Source: Symbiodinium kawagutii (lineage: Eukaryota > Sar > Dinophyceae > Suessiales > Symbiodiniaceae). Taken from it: a DNA stretch of 64,000 nt. Below the pieces are notes generated by a model. That model had not been told where the DNA came from and did not search any database. It was given only the letters and a program-made list of their open reading frames with translations. The DNA is taken from contig VSDK01028395.1 of NCBI GenBank assembly GCA_009767595.1, positions 138,320 through 202,319 of the forward strand, in the 5' to 3' direction. Shown here piece after piece: positions 1 to 11,519 of the stretch; positions within the stretch are counted from its first letter, which is position 1, and each line of letters begins with the position of its first letter. The position numbers were made by a program, and so were the translations under genes.

Positions 1-2
1 CA

Positions 3-74
<72 letters not shown>
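1..74. repeat. (CGT)n-(CAT)n microsatellite
   Basis: Pure trinucleotide array at the window edge, first CGT units and then CAT units. No gene is implied. Confidence 0.95.
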
Positions 75-707
75 CTTGCATGATCATTGCATCACCATCT
101 ATTTTCATGATCATGATCCAGGCTGGTTGGCGGTAGCAGGTGGCCCCAGCCCCTAGCCACAGTCCAGGACCACCCGGAGTGGATGGGGACACTCCATAGG
201 CATCCGGGTCCATCGGGGCGGGCAGGCAGCAGTTGTTGGTCTGTCTTCGTCATTGGGATTTTGTGTGTTTGAACATATGTCATGTATTGGAGATATTGAT
301 GTTACATTATGTTGTTGAAGCATGTTTCTGAATTCTTCTTTTTATTGAAGATGGGCACGAAGTGTAATTCTCCAACATCAAAGAGACCAGCGAGCCATCT
401 TCGAGTCGGAAAAACTGTGTGCGATGAAACACTGTTCTTGCAGACCTTGAAGCAGGCAGTTGGCCAATTCTGCCAAAGGTTACCGTTAGTTACTGTCGGA
501 GATGGTCAGATTTACGGCATAGGTGACCAGTTCTGAGGTGTCAAATGAATTACTTGTCATGAAACGTGTACGCTTGCGGACGGATCCAAGGCTTTTTTTT
601 TTTCGCACCTTCTTTTGTTTGTCCTAAATTTACAACATTTTTTTTTTCCCTTGTTTGGTGGCTTTCCTCCGCCAATGTCCCATAAATTGCCATAAATGTG
701 CTTGCAG

Positions 708-808
708 AGCCAGGCAACGAATCTGGAGTGGCAGCCTTGGAGTTGAAGACCTTGCCCTGTCACAGCAAAGGGCCACGCCACACGCTGCTCACACTGAGGG
801 CCAATCGT
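708..808 (+). CDS. candidate coding exon, unknown protein
   Basis: An open frame follows a TTGCAG acceptor at 702-707 and reads EPGNESGVAALELKTLPCHS and onward to a TGA at 809-811. It could be a terminal exon, or be spliced earlier. The family is not recognised. Confidence 0.45.
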
Positions 809-811
809 TGA

Positions 812-2441
812 GATGTCACACCTTGCTGCTGCGGACACAGCCTGTGTCGGGGTCCCTGAAAGGGTCCTGTTGCAGGAATCTCTGCTGATGAATAGTGACC
901 ATCACAAACTGGAGTTGTTGAGTAAAAGCCATCATGACCTGATCCGTCAAGATAGGTGATACTATCATTGTCAGGAGATTCTTAGTCTAAACTTCTGATG
1001 CTCAAAATGTTCATGTCTCCATGAGGACGACTGGTGGGATGAGGTCATGATGTTTCAGCAAGAGTATAGAGGAACCTGATCATCAACATGGTTCTACACG
1101 GAGAGGGGACTCCCAACACCGAGTTTCCCACGTGGCCAATGACGACTTTCTCATTACCTGGGCATCACGGAACCCCCTGAATAGGTCCCCTTTTCCTCCT
1201 GAACCAGTTTTCCTCCAGTGATCAGCAAACGATTCGCGAAGAATTTGAGCGGAATCGATTGAGTCACCCTGGATATCCCTGGATCATTCATGAGCCACGA
1301 TTCGCGAATCAACTGATTCATGATCTTCGTTTTTGAGGTTGCTTGAACGGCTCACGGCAGCAGAAAGCGAAAAGAGGCGCTGGAGCGGCTGAGAGCATCA
1401 TCACAGAATTGTCGATGGGGTCCTACTGGGTAATTACAGGTCAATATATGTGCACGTATAATATAAGATATAACCTACTTCGAATTTGCCTGTTAATGAT
1501 GGTTTTCTTGTTTGTTTTTGCTGGTTAATGATGATGGTGATGGTGAGCGATAGTTGATGATGGTCGATAATTATTAATGGTGGTTAAAAATCGCTGATAC
1601 TAGGAAACATGGACACTGACCAACGATCAGCTGCAAAAACAGATACAGTACATCATAATTCATCACCATTTTTTCCACAGCTGGTGGTGTCCGTTCTGAA
1701 ATGATGCTTTGTTGTAGATCCTACCGTAGAGAACACACCATGGGGTCGATGATCTTTAGCCCCCAGGATCATAGATTCCCAAATATCAACGAAGCCAAGT
1801 TTCAGACATGTTTTGGTGGTCAATGATCTTGAGCTTTCCTGGGATAATTTCCAAGAGTAAAAGATCATAGCTTTACCAAAAGAGTTTCATCCTGCAGATT
1901 TTCCAAACATAGTTTTTTTTCTCTGGCAAAATCTACACCCCTAGAAGCGCCGGGTTTCTTGCAGTTGCAACCCATGGTTGGAAACCCACCCAGTGATGAA
2001 CATCCCTTGCTGGCTTGGTCCGCCAAATGGCTGGGATCCGCCACCCTTGTTCTCTGACTCGGCGGCTGCTTGCGGCCGTTGGAACGGAAGATTCGGCCAC
2101 AGCCAATGGGAACACCATGGGAATACCATGGGAATACCAAGCAGAAGGACCCATCCGTGGTTTTGAAACTGCAAAATCTGCCTGTTGATATCAACTTGTC
2201 AATCATGATGACATTGTATTGAGCATGCTGAACCACCACTGACCATCACTAATCATCATTAACCGTGCTCGATCTCAACATGATGTTATACAGTATCATC
2301 ATTAACCACGCTTCATCTGATTATTCCATCATCATGCTTAAGTATAGTATCATCATTCTAATATCAAAATGAAGCGTGGTTGATGTAAACTTCCCTACAG
2401 TAGCATCATGAACCATGCATAGCTCAACTCTTTTCCTGCAG
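812..2441. other. non-coding stretch
   Basis: I see no convincing exon or RNA gene here. It is low-complexity sequence rich in ATCATTAACC-type words. A weak GC-rich open segment at about 1978-2150 reads in both strands and cannot be assigned. Confidence 0.4.
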
Positions 2442-2468
2442 GTGGACGACGCAAGAGCTGAGCTATGC
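2417..2468. repeat. short inverted repeat across a splice acceptor
   Basis: Arms at 2417-2432 and 2453-2468 match as reverse complements at 15 of 16 positions. The loop holds the CCTGCAG acceptor (2435-2441), so the hairpin would span the intron-exon border. Confidence 0.6.
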
Positions 2469-2537
2469 ACCTGAAAGCCGCCAGGGGCCTCGGTTTTTCG
2501 CGATTCGGAGCGGCATCCAGTGCTATCCTTGGAGCAG
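2442..2537 (+). CDS. candidate coding exon, unknown protein
   Basis: Follows the acceptor TCCTGCAG. The open frame reads WTTQELSYAPESRQGPRFFA and then IRSGIQCYPWSR, with protein-like composition. The 3' border is uncertain. The first 27 bases form one arm of the hairpin at 2417-2468. Confidence 0.5.
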
Positions 2538-3963
2538 GGGGGGAGCATGGGAGCACCAGGAAGGGTAGTCAGAATTGTTCGTCATGAAGTTTGATTGCCA
2601 CCAAATTTTGTTTGATCATGGGAGCCACCTATGAATCTTGATAGTGGGTGATCATGGTTAGTTGAGACATTGAACGTGTAATGGCGGATTTTTGAGCTCA
2701 GACGCTCAGACAGTCAGACACGTGTTTGAGTGGCTGAGTGGCTGAGTGGCTTCTGAGTGTCTGAGTGTCTGCCGCGAAATTCGGGCCGGATCCCACATTC
2801 ACTCTAACGATACTTGGTGATGGTTCGGCGATGGTTAGTGGTGCTACCAACCACCAGCAACGAGTATGCTGAGTAAAAATGAAAAACATGACACTTCATT
2901 TTGGTCGAGAGCCATTCATACATGCTGGTTGATGCTCAATTCCCCTGCAACTGCGGTTCAAAATCAGGCTTTCGCCAGGTCAATGCACCTTTGTAGCGCT
3001 TGGAACAGCAGAAGATTTGGCGCTAGTTTGGTTACTTATGGCAATGGTTCATGATGATAGTTGTTGGTAGTGGTTGATGGTGGTTTAGGGTGGTTACTAT
3101 TTGGTACCAGACTGTATGAGGACTCGCTGTTTTCTATTTTGCCAGGATCTCCACAATTCCCGCGAGTGTTTTTTAAGCGTTCTAGGTGTCAGGGTGGGAT
3201 GAAACATGCCATGGATGACGGTGGTAAAAACACCATTGAACATTTTCCAGATTGGAAAGTCACCCATGCCTTTTGAATACTCAAGCAGCCATTTTCAGGG
3301 CAATCAACTTTGATCCAACGTTCAGGAAGCAACCAAGTCCCAATAAAGAGAATCTAATCATCACTTACATCACCAAAATAGGTGATCAGCCAGTCGTGAT
3401 GAGCATAGAACTACCCATTAATGAGGCATGCACCAGAAAGAAAAACAACCCTTTCTCTACTTCGATCAGTGATAGTCGGAACAGTATTAGTGCGAGTTTG
3501 TTTACTCGTCCGAAGAGCTGGAGTCTTCAATCAGTGATAATGGGCACAGTCTTACCGAAGCAGTCTATCAGACTATCATCCACTGGCAGGGAATATGACC
3601 ACCTGCTTTTCAGTCATTGGAATATGTCTGCGGGTCAAAGCCCTGTTTGACCCTGGTGAACTGCCTGAATAGTCTTGGTTGGTGGATGTTCATGTGCCCA
3701 GTTTGGTGGACAAGTGCCAGCAAGAATCTTGTTTGGTACCCCACAAAAGTGTATGGGTCAACGATGTGGACCATTGGTCAGTGATAAGATGTACAGGTAC
3801 ACCTACCCAGCCATCCAAGTGAAGGGTGTTTAGTTACTAAACCATAAGTTTAGCTATTTTCCAGTCCCAACTAAACATAAGTATGTAACCATAAACAATA
3901 AAAAACTATTTTCCCTAGCAGGGACAGGATCTCATCAGTTTAGTATTGAGCTATCGTGCTCAG
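2538..3963. other. intron-like stretch with an unassigned ORF
   Basis: No clear exon. An ORF of 132 codons at 3252-3650 (+) has no recognisable motif and no good splice borders, so it is not called as a gene. Confidence 0.35.
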
Positions 3964-4094
3964 ACCTCGCCCCCAATGACCACCTGGGCCCGCACCGTGA
4001 GGTGTGCTGCCTCAGGGATATCCCGCCACTGCGAGCGCACCTTGGCGAAACCTTTCCGGGGCTTGGCCTCACAGCGGAAGAACTTCCAAATTTG
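3964..4094 (+). CDS. candidate coding exon, unknown protein
   Basis: Bounded by a CTCAG acceptor and a TTTG|GTGGGG donor. The frame is open throughout and ends in phase 0; part of it reads NDHLGPHREVCCLRDIPPLR followed by AHLGETFPGLGLTAEELPNL. It is one of the most protein-like segments. The antisense frame is also open but lacks splice borders. Confidence 0.6.
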
Positions 4095-4171
4095 GTGGGG
4101 TGGAAACACACATACTGTTGGGCGCATTGTATAGATAAACATGTACAAATATTTGAATAGGATACATATTT

Positions 4172-4277
4172 ACATATATATAAAAAATGTATATATATAT
4201 ATATATATGTATTTTTTTGAATATAGATATATAGTAATATATATATATAAATAAACAAATATATATATATATCTATA
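4172..4277. repeat. (TA)n-rich tract
   Basis: Alternating TA/ATAT sequence with interruptions; low complexity. Confidence 0.85.
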
Positions 4278-5096
4278 CGTATCAACATGTGCAGGGCTAT
4301 GTACATGCGACCAGAACGATACAACAAAAACAGGGAAGTAGTGATTCATTTGTTTTTTACACAACAATACTAATACATGGTTTGTGCTTTAGACTTGCTA
4401 GCGCTGGCACTACCCCCTGGCAAGCATCTCCAACCATTTTGGTTGGTTGCATCCGGTCTTGATTGGTCTACCCGTGGGGCCTATATTGCCTAGGAGCGTC
4501 GGTAGGGAAGAACCATTTAATCAGATCTTTGACAATAAAGGATGTGATAAATCAGCAAGTTCTCACTGTGAATGCTGTGGGCGTTGCACAATTTCGGGTT
4601 CGAAAACTGCCTGAAGGACACGTCTGGTAATTCCGGTAGTTGAAATGGCATACAGTTCTTAGTCCAACGGCTTTGTCCATAGCCATGGTGGTACCTCCTA
4701 ACCATCCAATAAGATTAACAGGGAAACTATGAGAAAATGCTCAGCAGGAAAACCGTTTCTGGCCCTCAGAGGCTAAGTCTGTAAGCACCAGCACCAGGCA
4801 CAGAAGTGAGAACCCACCCGCACGTTTGAGAAGCACAATGAGCAGCTGTTGGGATTCGTAAAGGTACGACCTCCCAACTATCCCAACTAGGTTGCTACTA
4901 TATCCAACTTCTGGTAGTTACTTGCAATACCAAATCTCATTAACTACCCTAATACCCAGCGTTACTACTATAGTGACTAATTACAATACCAAGTTTTGGT
5001 AGTTGTTACTAACATCAACTAAGTAAACCGGTTACTACTACACCCCCCAAGTAACATCGACTAGTTCTCCAACTCCACCCCCCAACTAACATATGC
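4278..5096. other. intron-like stretch
   Basis: No exon is supported. The second half is low-complexity sequence built on ACTACTA/ACCAACT words. Confidence 0.4.
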
Positions 5097-5194
5097 GTGT
5101 TTCTCAAAATAGGGGTACCCCTGAATCATCTATTGATCATTTATAGTGATAAACCAGCCAATGTTAAGGGTCCCCCAGCTATTAAGAAAGCACC
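5097..5194 (-). mobile_element. MITE-like element, family 1
   Basis: A roughly 100-bp element with degenerate terminal inverted repeats: TTTCTCAAAATAGGGGTACC at the left, and a diverged right end near GGGTCCCCCAGCTATTAAG. The internal GAATCATC is the reverse complement of the GATGATT(C/T) seen in other copies, so this copy is in the opposite orientation. It has no coding capacity. Confidence 0.75.
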
Positions 5195-5510
5195 ATATGG
5201 ATCCATATGGATCATATAGCTGCTATATCCCCTACTGTGGTTACACTACATCACCCAACATATGGATCATTTGTAGGTGCTGCCTCGGATCCCCTACTGC
5301 TATCTTCCCAACCAACAGATCCCAACCTACTATGGTTATACCCATCTATAGTTATACCCAGCTATAGTTATACCAACCCTACATATGGTCAACCTACTAT
5401 GGTTATACCAACCTACTATGGTTATACCCATCTATAGCTGCTATATCCCCCCAACATCGCCCAACCAACAGATACGAAACGACCTGCTCCCAACTCACCA
5501 CCTGGGTCAG
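5195..5510. repeat. low-complexity TATGGTTATACCAACCTAC repeats
   Basis: Imperfect repeats of TATGGTTATACC/ATCTATAG words, most regular at 5328-5450. No exon is supported. Confidence 0.6.
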
Positions 5511-5599
5511 GAGCCCCGCGAGCCGCCACCAGCGTCTGCGGCGGCCCCGGGCCGCGGCGGCTGCGGCGTGGCTGGGGGCCTTGGGGTGCTGCGATGCTT
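5511..5599 (+). CDS. candidate coding exon, GC-rich, unknown protein
   Basis: GTCAG acceptor and CTT|GTGAGA donor. The open frame reads EPREPPPASAAAPGRGGCGV and onward, a Pro/Ala/Gly-rich stretch. It is far more GC-rich than its surroundings. Composition bias makes the frame uncertain. Confidence 0.4.
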
Positions 5600-6695
5600 G
5601 TGAGATGTTGATGGCTGTGATTGGCCATGGAGATGTGTATATACATATATTTCTATATGTATATGTATGTAAGTATATGTAATGTTTAGTGTTCATGATT
5701 TTAGCATCAAGTATCTTATTCAATAGATTGTGATGTGAAAGAAATACCGTGTAATAGATATGAGTGAATACATAGCTAGATGATTTGTAGACAGGGTCAT
5801 GGCTCAAAATCACAACAGGTGCAGATGCTTAAGCGAAAACTGATTTCGAACCAGTCAAGATCAGCAACCCGATGGCTATATTTTGTGAAACTGTGTAGAA
5901 TCAACATAAACCAGCAGTTGCAGCATACACTTCTTCAATAACGAACATTTTCTGTGTTTCCAAATGTTGATATCTCTGTTGGCAAGTTGACATGGGGATT
6001 CATCAAGCCGACCCTTTTCTCCTCCTCTGAGTCGAGTACTTGTCAATTCGGTGATGATGATTGTTATTTCTTAACGGGAGGGCTAGAAACATTGGTCATT
6101 TTTGGATGTAAATACTGACTGAGGATAACTCAGGTACTGCAAGATACATGATATCCATGTGTTATCAAAGAGCGATCTCACTACATCGTAGTGGCAGTGG
6201 GAGCCAACCACTCCAAAGTACACCTTTTTCGATTGAGCTGGATAAGTCGATAATGGACAAGTTTACAGTATTACATTCATAAGTGGCATGTGTGTATTTA
6301 TTTTTTTTACAATTTTCCGTATATATCATATACACAGTGTGGGGGGGGGCTCTATCTTCTGTTCAGTTGGACATACCAACCCTCAAGGATGCAAAACCGG
6401 TCATGTGTAGAAGTGCACCCCACTTGAATTGCGAATTCATCGTGAGTTGGATTAGCTCTGAGTGGGATTGTCTATTCGAAGATATGTCCGCAGATTCCAG
6501 CTCCTTCAATTCAAAGGCGACCTTTGGATACCTGTAGGTTCATTTTCCATGCCCCCAAGAAACTGGCAGGCATGGATGAGTCGACTTCCGTTGGTAAGGC
6601 TTCTGCTTGTAGAGGTGTTGGAGTTCCGATTGATGACCATGCCATCCCCAACTGTGCTTGGTGCCATCCCACAGCCACACACGGCGGTTGCCCAG
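5600..6695. other. intron-like stretch
   Basis: AT-rich, with no supported exon. A (G)10 run at 6341-6350 is the only striking feature. Confidence 0.35.
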
Positions 6696-6818
6696 GCCCG
6701 CACGAGCCTTCGAAGAGCAGCACGTGGAGCACGGAACAGAGCACGTCGCAGAGCACGTCGCAGACCAGGTCGTTGTGATCTCCGTCGGAGCTCAGCACAC
6801 CACTTGCTTAGACATCAA
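6696..6818 (+). CDS. candidate coding exon, unknown protein
   Basis: CCCAG acceptor and a possible GC donor (TCAA|GCTGAC). One frame reads EHVADQVVVISVGAQHTTCL. The tail faintly resembles the G-x-x-H-T core of RCC1 repeats, but this is too short to call. A direct repeat GAGCACGTCGCA inside it makes the other frames look coding-like too. Confidence 0.35.
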
Positions 6819-7039
6819 GCTGACCTGCCAATAGATTTCCAATGGTACACGCACACCAAAATTGGCAAAGGTACCAGGCATGTACCATGTTATCATCAAG
6901 GACTCGAACCTTATTATACATTATGTATGTTGATCGCCATCATTTGTATTCATTCCAAATAGCATGATATACCTATCTATTGTAATATGGTGGTTTCTTG
7001 ACTTCACCAAAGCCATTTGACAACTCTTGCACCGCGCAG

Positions 7040-7147
7040 GGGAGTGCTGAAACATCCTCTGCCCGCGGACAGAGCGAGGATCGGATGGATACGATGGGCA
7101 TCAATCTGCAACAGGGATTGGTGGCGGCTTTTCAGCTTAAAAACCAA
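7040..7147 (+). CDS. candidate coding exon, unknown protein
   Basis: Acceptor GCGCAG and donor ACCAA|GTGGAA. It is 36 codons in phase 0, reading DRMDTMGINLQQGLVAAFQL in its second half. No family is recognised. Confidence 0.5.
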
Positions 7148-7448
7148 GTGGAATACCATCCGTAACCATTGGTCAACCATCGTTAATCATGACCAATCAT
7201 CATTCACCCTTGAGAATCTATACACTAAGAAAAACGTACAATCTACTCTGATTTTAGTGGGTTGGGCAACCTGCTGCATCCTGTAGTTGTAGAATGTCTT
7301 AAGAAATCTGCTAAGAACATCTGAAGGAATCATAATCATTAGATTCTGGAAGCTATTTCAAATGTAGTCACAACTATAGGAAAGATTACTGCAACTTACT
7401 ACAATCTACAGCCACCAACCATGTTCGTTCAACTTCGATTTCTGCCAG

Positions 7449-7525
7449 GCAGAGCCGATGAACAGCCCCCGGATGCAGCCCACCGTTCCACCGCACTCCG
7501 AGAAGCCCTTGGAGGCGATGGCCAT
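7449..7525 (+). CDS. candidate coding exon, unknown protein
   Basis: TGCCAG acceptor; the open frame reads AEPMNSPRMQPTVPPHSEKP. The 3' end runs into GGCCATGGCT repeats, so the border is a guess. Confidence 0.4.
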
Positions 7526-8469
7526 GGCTGGCCATGGCTGGCCATGGCCACTTGGGTGGCTGGCCACAACTGGTGTAGCAGCACGCCCCAGCACGGCTTT
7601 GGGGTAGCTATGAACAGCCTGTCATGGTCATTGCATGCCATTGCTGGCGATGATATCACGTTTATGGCTGGAAACTGACATAACACAAGCTGGAAATTGG
7701 CCAGTTTACGTCGCTTGCCCCGAAATCGACCGTTTAGAGTCGCTGAGCGCATTTTTCAGTCCCATGTTTTGGTGCTGAAGTCTCTTGGGGGTGACCCTTA
7801 CAGGTCATGGTGGATGACGAGCCGGAGGCACCGAGTGGCGGGGGAGGATGTTGTGCCTTGAGATGAGGAAGGCACCTCCAACGCGGCATTCACAACATGG
7901 ATCAACTGTGCAAAACACCAAGGATGGTGAACATCTCAACATCTGTTGCCTGTTCTCTCCTTCATAAAGATGTTTCTCTGGGTGTCAGGATTTCATTTGC
8001 AGTCACGAGTCTTTCTTCTCTTTGTTTTTTTGAGATTTTTACGAAACAAAATGTTGTCAAGATATTGTCAATGGAGTCGTGCGTTCTAGTTCCTGAGCTT
8101 CAGAAATTGAAACGCAAGATTAGTTCCAATGGCAATACTCCTGACAGAGAAGTTCAGTGCTTTGGGGAAGATACCTTGACTCCTCTGGCCTTCGCTATCA
8201 CATCCATTTCTTTGCAATGCTACTGTGAGGTCTTCTTGGAAATGATCAGATTTATATATTTGAACACTTGCCACGTGGACCAAGGGAATGTGAAGGCTGG
8301 GCTCGATGGGTCTGGTTGGAAAAGCTCTCGAGAACAGAGAATGAGCTCCCAAAGCGGTGAGTTTGTCGCAACATTCCTGAGAGAAGAACGGTGGTCAAGA
8401 GGTTTTTCAAATCTGGATGGATTTACCATAGAACCACTAAAGATATATTTTTAGCAAGGGATCTATAAG
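7526..8469. other. stretch with a lone 185-codon ORF
   Basis: Tandem GGCCATGGCT words lie at 7520-7556. A + strand ORF of 185 codons at 7897-8454 has no recognised motif, no start context and unbiased composition. It may be chance or part of an exon and is not called as a gene. Confidence 0.3.
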
Positions 8470-8558
8470 CCACCAAGAAATTCATCCAAATTGAACCGGA
8501 AGCATCCGGACTATCGACCGACACGGGGTCGTCGGAGCAGAGCAGCGGTTCATCATCC
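8470..8558 (+). CDS. candidate coding exon, Ser-rich, unknown protein
   Basis: Acceptor ATAAG and donor CATCC|GTGAGT. The frame reads TKKFIQIEPEASGLSTDTGS and ends in a Ser-rich tail. A second frame running through the donor is also open, so the reading is not certain. Confidence 0.5.
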
Positions 8559-9116
8559 GTGAGTTTCATTTTCTACTATCCATGAATGACAAGACATGGA
8601 TGGACATCTCTTGCATTCATCTTGGCAAATTATGCTGGCAAGTTTTGAATGAGCTGCATCTCAATGACCATCCCCCAAACACAAGACTCCTTGATGCTGG
8701 TAGGCCTTGATGCACATTGCGGACAAATACTGCATCGAAGACATTGTGAAACACTGCCTCCAATGGATGCAGGACAACTTCACCGTCCAAGTGCCCAGAT
8801 TTGCAGGAACACATCGCATTGTTTAGAATTGTTTATGATTGTTGATAATATGGTTGTTTGATTTTTCAAGAATCCAAAAAAGGAAGTTCTTGTAATCCTG
8901 CTTCCTTTGTCTGCAGGATAGTAGAGATCCAAGATCCATAAGCCACCAACGCTCTGATTTGGGAGAGTTTTGAGATTATTTTTGAAGGGAGTCATTCACT
9001 TTGCACATACTGACATACAGTACACATTCAAGCCATTTTGACAAGCAGATACTGGCACAGCCAATAGCATGTTCTTGCTGACAGCAGAGAGACCACAGAT
9101 TGTTGGACCCTGTTCA

Positions 9117-9118
9117 TT

Positions 9119-9150
<32 letters not shown>

Positions 9151-9217
9151 TGTGGTGGTTGTTGCTGTTGTTGTTGTTGTTGTTGTTGTTGCTATTGTTG
9201 CTGTTGTCGTCGTTGTA

Positions 9218-9275
<58 letters not shown>

Positions 9276-9301
9276 TTGTTGTTGTTGTTGTTGTCGCTGT
9301 T
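9117..9301. repeat. (GTC/GTT)n compound microsatellite
   Basis: About 185 bp of GTC, GTT and GTC-GTT trinucleotide units. It creates long artificial open frames (poly-Thr on -, poly-Cys/Arg on +) that are not genes. Confidence 0.95.
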
Positions 9302-9319
9302 GAAAGCGCGTTTTGCCAG

Positions 9320-9399
9320 AAGCTGTGATGGACCAGGTGGGGCTCTTCTATCACCTGCTGACCGTACAGATGTCCCATGAGCATTTTGGGCGACTCTTG
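9320..9399 (+). CDS. candidate coding exon, unknown protein
   Basis: Follows a TTGCCAG acceptor; reads AVMDQVGLFYHLLTVQMSHE and on to a TAG at 9400. Natural composition. The 3' border is unclear: either a stop, or a GC donor within 9388-9392. Confidence 0.45.
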
Positions 9400-9741
9400 T
9401 AGCTTGGCGGAGTGAGCTGCATTAGTCGCCTTGGGATGGCTTGGGTTGATGGCTTGCCTGCTTGCTTGGTGTTGGTTGGTTGGTATTGGTTGGTTGCTTG
9501 GAGCCAAACATAGCAGCTGACATGAGAACTAAAACCGTTGGTTGCACGGCATTCCCTTGTCTGTTTGTAGCAATCCAGACACGATGGAACCAGCAGTGCA
9601 CACAAAAACAAAAGCGATTGGTCCACAGGTTCAATGATAGTGACACGCTCAACCAACCTGGAAAGTGAGTTGAAACTAGACTCAAATCGACCTCCGTTTG
9701 TTTTTCAACCACCACCAGTTTTTTTTGAATAGTGGGGTCAG

Positions 9742-10203
9742 TTGTGGCACAATAGATGGGCGGTGTGTTCACCTCCTCATTCTCCTGCATATCATCTCCC
9801 AAGGTTTGTGCTTTGGGTGTTGTTTTCTTCCCTTTGCGCCTTAAAAATCCTTAAAACGGAAAGATGTCCTGAAAACAACATGCAAAGGGTACCTACTTGG
9901 GCCGTTTTCCGGGTCGTGTACCTTTGGTTTGCTTTTCCCTGTGGGTCCACGACCCGGAAAAGGAGCGCTGCCGTTGCCCCCTTGGAATTCCCGTGTCGCT
10001 GCGAGGTGGAACAGTCTGCTGAAGGCCCTACGAAGTCGCCGTTGGGAGCCGAGCTGGAACACCGCCTCGCCCTGCTGCCCAAATCCCCGCATTTTTTGGG
10101 GCCAAACCATGGATTTTGTGTCACCCACAGTGAAGTTCTGGACTCAAATCAGCAATTTTCTGAGAGGATTCAGACAGTTTTGCCTGAGATGCAGCAGGAC
10201 TAG
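9742..10203 (+). CDS. ORF with coding-like 3' half, unknown protein
   Basis: One frame stays open for 153 codons. Its 3' part, reading EVEQSAEGPTKSPLGAELEH and onward, is protein-like, but a second + frame over 9929-10249 is open too. Splice borders are not clear, so the exon extent is unknown. Confidence 0.35.
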   Translation: MWHNRWAVCSPPHSPAYHLPRFVLWVLFSSLCALKILKTERCPENNMQRVPTWAVFRVVYLWFAFPCGSTTRKRSAAVAPLEFPCRCEVEQSAEGPTKSPLGAELEHRLALLPKSPHFLGPNHGFCVTHSEVLDSNQQFSERIQTVLPEMQQD

Positions 10204-10529
10204 CTACCATTTTTTCCACATTGATCTCCAACAACTAGCCGTGAACTAGTAGCTTTCCAAGCTGGGCAAAATTTGTCAATTGCTTGCTGATTTGTTAGTT
10301 TAGCCATGTTCAGCAGTGAATCTGTGCATTGCCGGCAAGAAGGTTCTGACACTTAAACCCGATCATTTTCAGTGCTTCTATCAGGACATTTTTGTTTGAG
10401 CAGTGGCTGTTAAAAAACGGCTTCAGACGGGGGTTCAACTGTAACAATGGTGGATTGACTGGTATTATCCCCCATGATCAACCAAAATTAACTATGATTG
10501 ACCATCTTCAAGCATGGTCAACAAACTAG

Positions 10530-10714
10530 TCACCCGGAGGTTTGAACATGGCTGACCTGTGCTTTGTTCCGGTGGAGTACCATTCCAGCATAGCTCAACC
10601 CATTCTCCAATCCGTTCGGCTTTACACAACTACTGTTTTCATGGTCACTGATAAACTATCATCAACGCCACGACCGGCAAGAAACATTGTTCGTAGTCGA
10701 AGTTGTGAACCCCG
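10530..10714 (+). CDS. candidate coding exon, unknown protein
   Basis: AG acceptor (ACTAG) and donor CCCCG|GTGAAC. The open frame includes MADLCFVPVEYHSSIAQPIL followed by QSVRLYTTTVFMVTDKLSS. Without splicing it would end at a TGA at 10716. No family is recognised. Confidence 0.5.
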
Positions 10715-10887
10715 GTGAACTCACCATCACCATTGTTAGCAGTTGAAGCTTAATCAACAAAGTCTACAGCGAATCATAACTAACCACCGGTATTAACTAT
10801 TACCCGGAGCCATCTGCAATGAATGATTATTGATTTCACGAACCATCAGCTCACACATATATTATGTATACATATATATATATATAT

Positions 10888-10987
10888 GGTGGTTTCTCAA
10901 AATAAGGGGCCCCAACAATGGTTGGTTTGTTGATAAACAATCATTTATATTGGATGATTTGGGGGTACCCCTATTTTGAGAAACACT
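10888..10987 (+). mobile_element. MITE-like element, family 1
   Basis: Complete copy, 100 bp. The left end is GGTGGTTTCTCAAAATAAGG and the right end holds CCCCTATTTTGAGAAAC, near-perfect inverted repeats. The centre holds TGGTTGGTTTGTT and ATTGGATGATTTGGGGGTAC, shared with other copies. Confidence 0.9.
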
Positions 10988-11094
10988 AGTTGACCATACA
11001 AGTTCTATGACAACCAGATCTCTACAAGTCTAGGAGCGCAGTCATTAACTTCCCCATGGCTTAGCCTGAGGCCACTTCGCCTTAGTCACTGCAG

Positions 11095-11136
11095 GACAGC
11101 GGGACAGCCTGCTCTCTCCTGCGTTGAGCATGCCGG
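11095..11136 (+). CDS. candidate short coding exon
   Basis: Acceptor CACTGCAG and donor GCCGG|GTATGG enclose 42 bp. Two of three frames are open (TAGQPALSCVEHAG or QRDSLLSPALSMP), so the frame is undecided. Confidence 0.35.
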
Positions 11137-11448
11137 GTATGGTCACCTGCGGGTTATTGTCTTGACTGGTTAGATGATCATCACCAACGGGTTGACCAGA
11201 AGTAATATTGGTCGATATGGGTTCATAATCGTTAATCATGTTTGTGGTCCAACATGAGGATTCGATCATCCAACCTGTTCGTAGGGATTAATCCCTTGAC
11301 CATGAACATGAATGTAGGGGAATTTATGACGTCAGCAAAGGAGGACCTGGGCCCGTAGAAGCCTCAAACCACGGTGGTCCCAAGGCCCTGGGCGGTTTTC
11401 AACCACATTCGGGGCCGTCCCCCGGGTGGCTGGGTCTGTTGCTGGCAG

Positions 11449-11510
11449 ATGCCGAAGAGCACCTGGAGAAGTTGCCGGTGTCAAAAGCTCAGCTGGTGCA
11501 GCAGTTGTAA
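11449..11510 (+). CDS. candidate coding exon, possibly terminal
   Basis: CTGGCAG acceptor; the open frame reads DAEEHLEKLPVSKAQLVQQL and then TAA (11508-11510). Acidic, helix-like sequence. Another frame continues to a good AAAG|GTGAGA donor at 11521, so this may not be the true reading. Confidence 0.4.
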
Positions 11511-11519
11511 TCTAGGGAA

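Noticed and set aside
1865-2239. 124-codon ORF on -
   Set aside because: The overlapping GC-rich segment is open on both strands, without splice borders or motifs; cannot be assigned.
6890-6915. T-arm-like GGTTCGAGTCC on -, possible tRNA
   Set aside because: The T-arm can fold, but no matching acceptor stem, D-arm or anticodon arm was found at the right distances.
7897-8454. 185-codon ORF on +
   Set aside because: No motif, no start context and no splice support; possible chance ORF.
9028-9507. 159-codon Thr-rich ORF on -
   Set aside because: Mostly a translation of the (GTC/GTT)n microsatellite.
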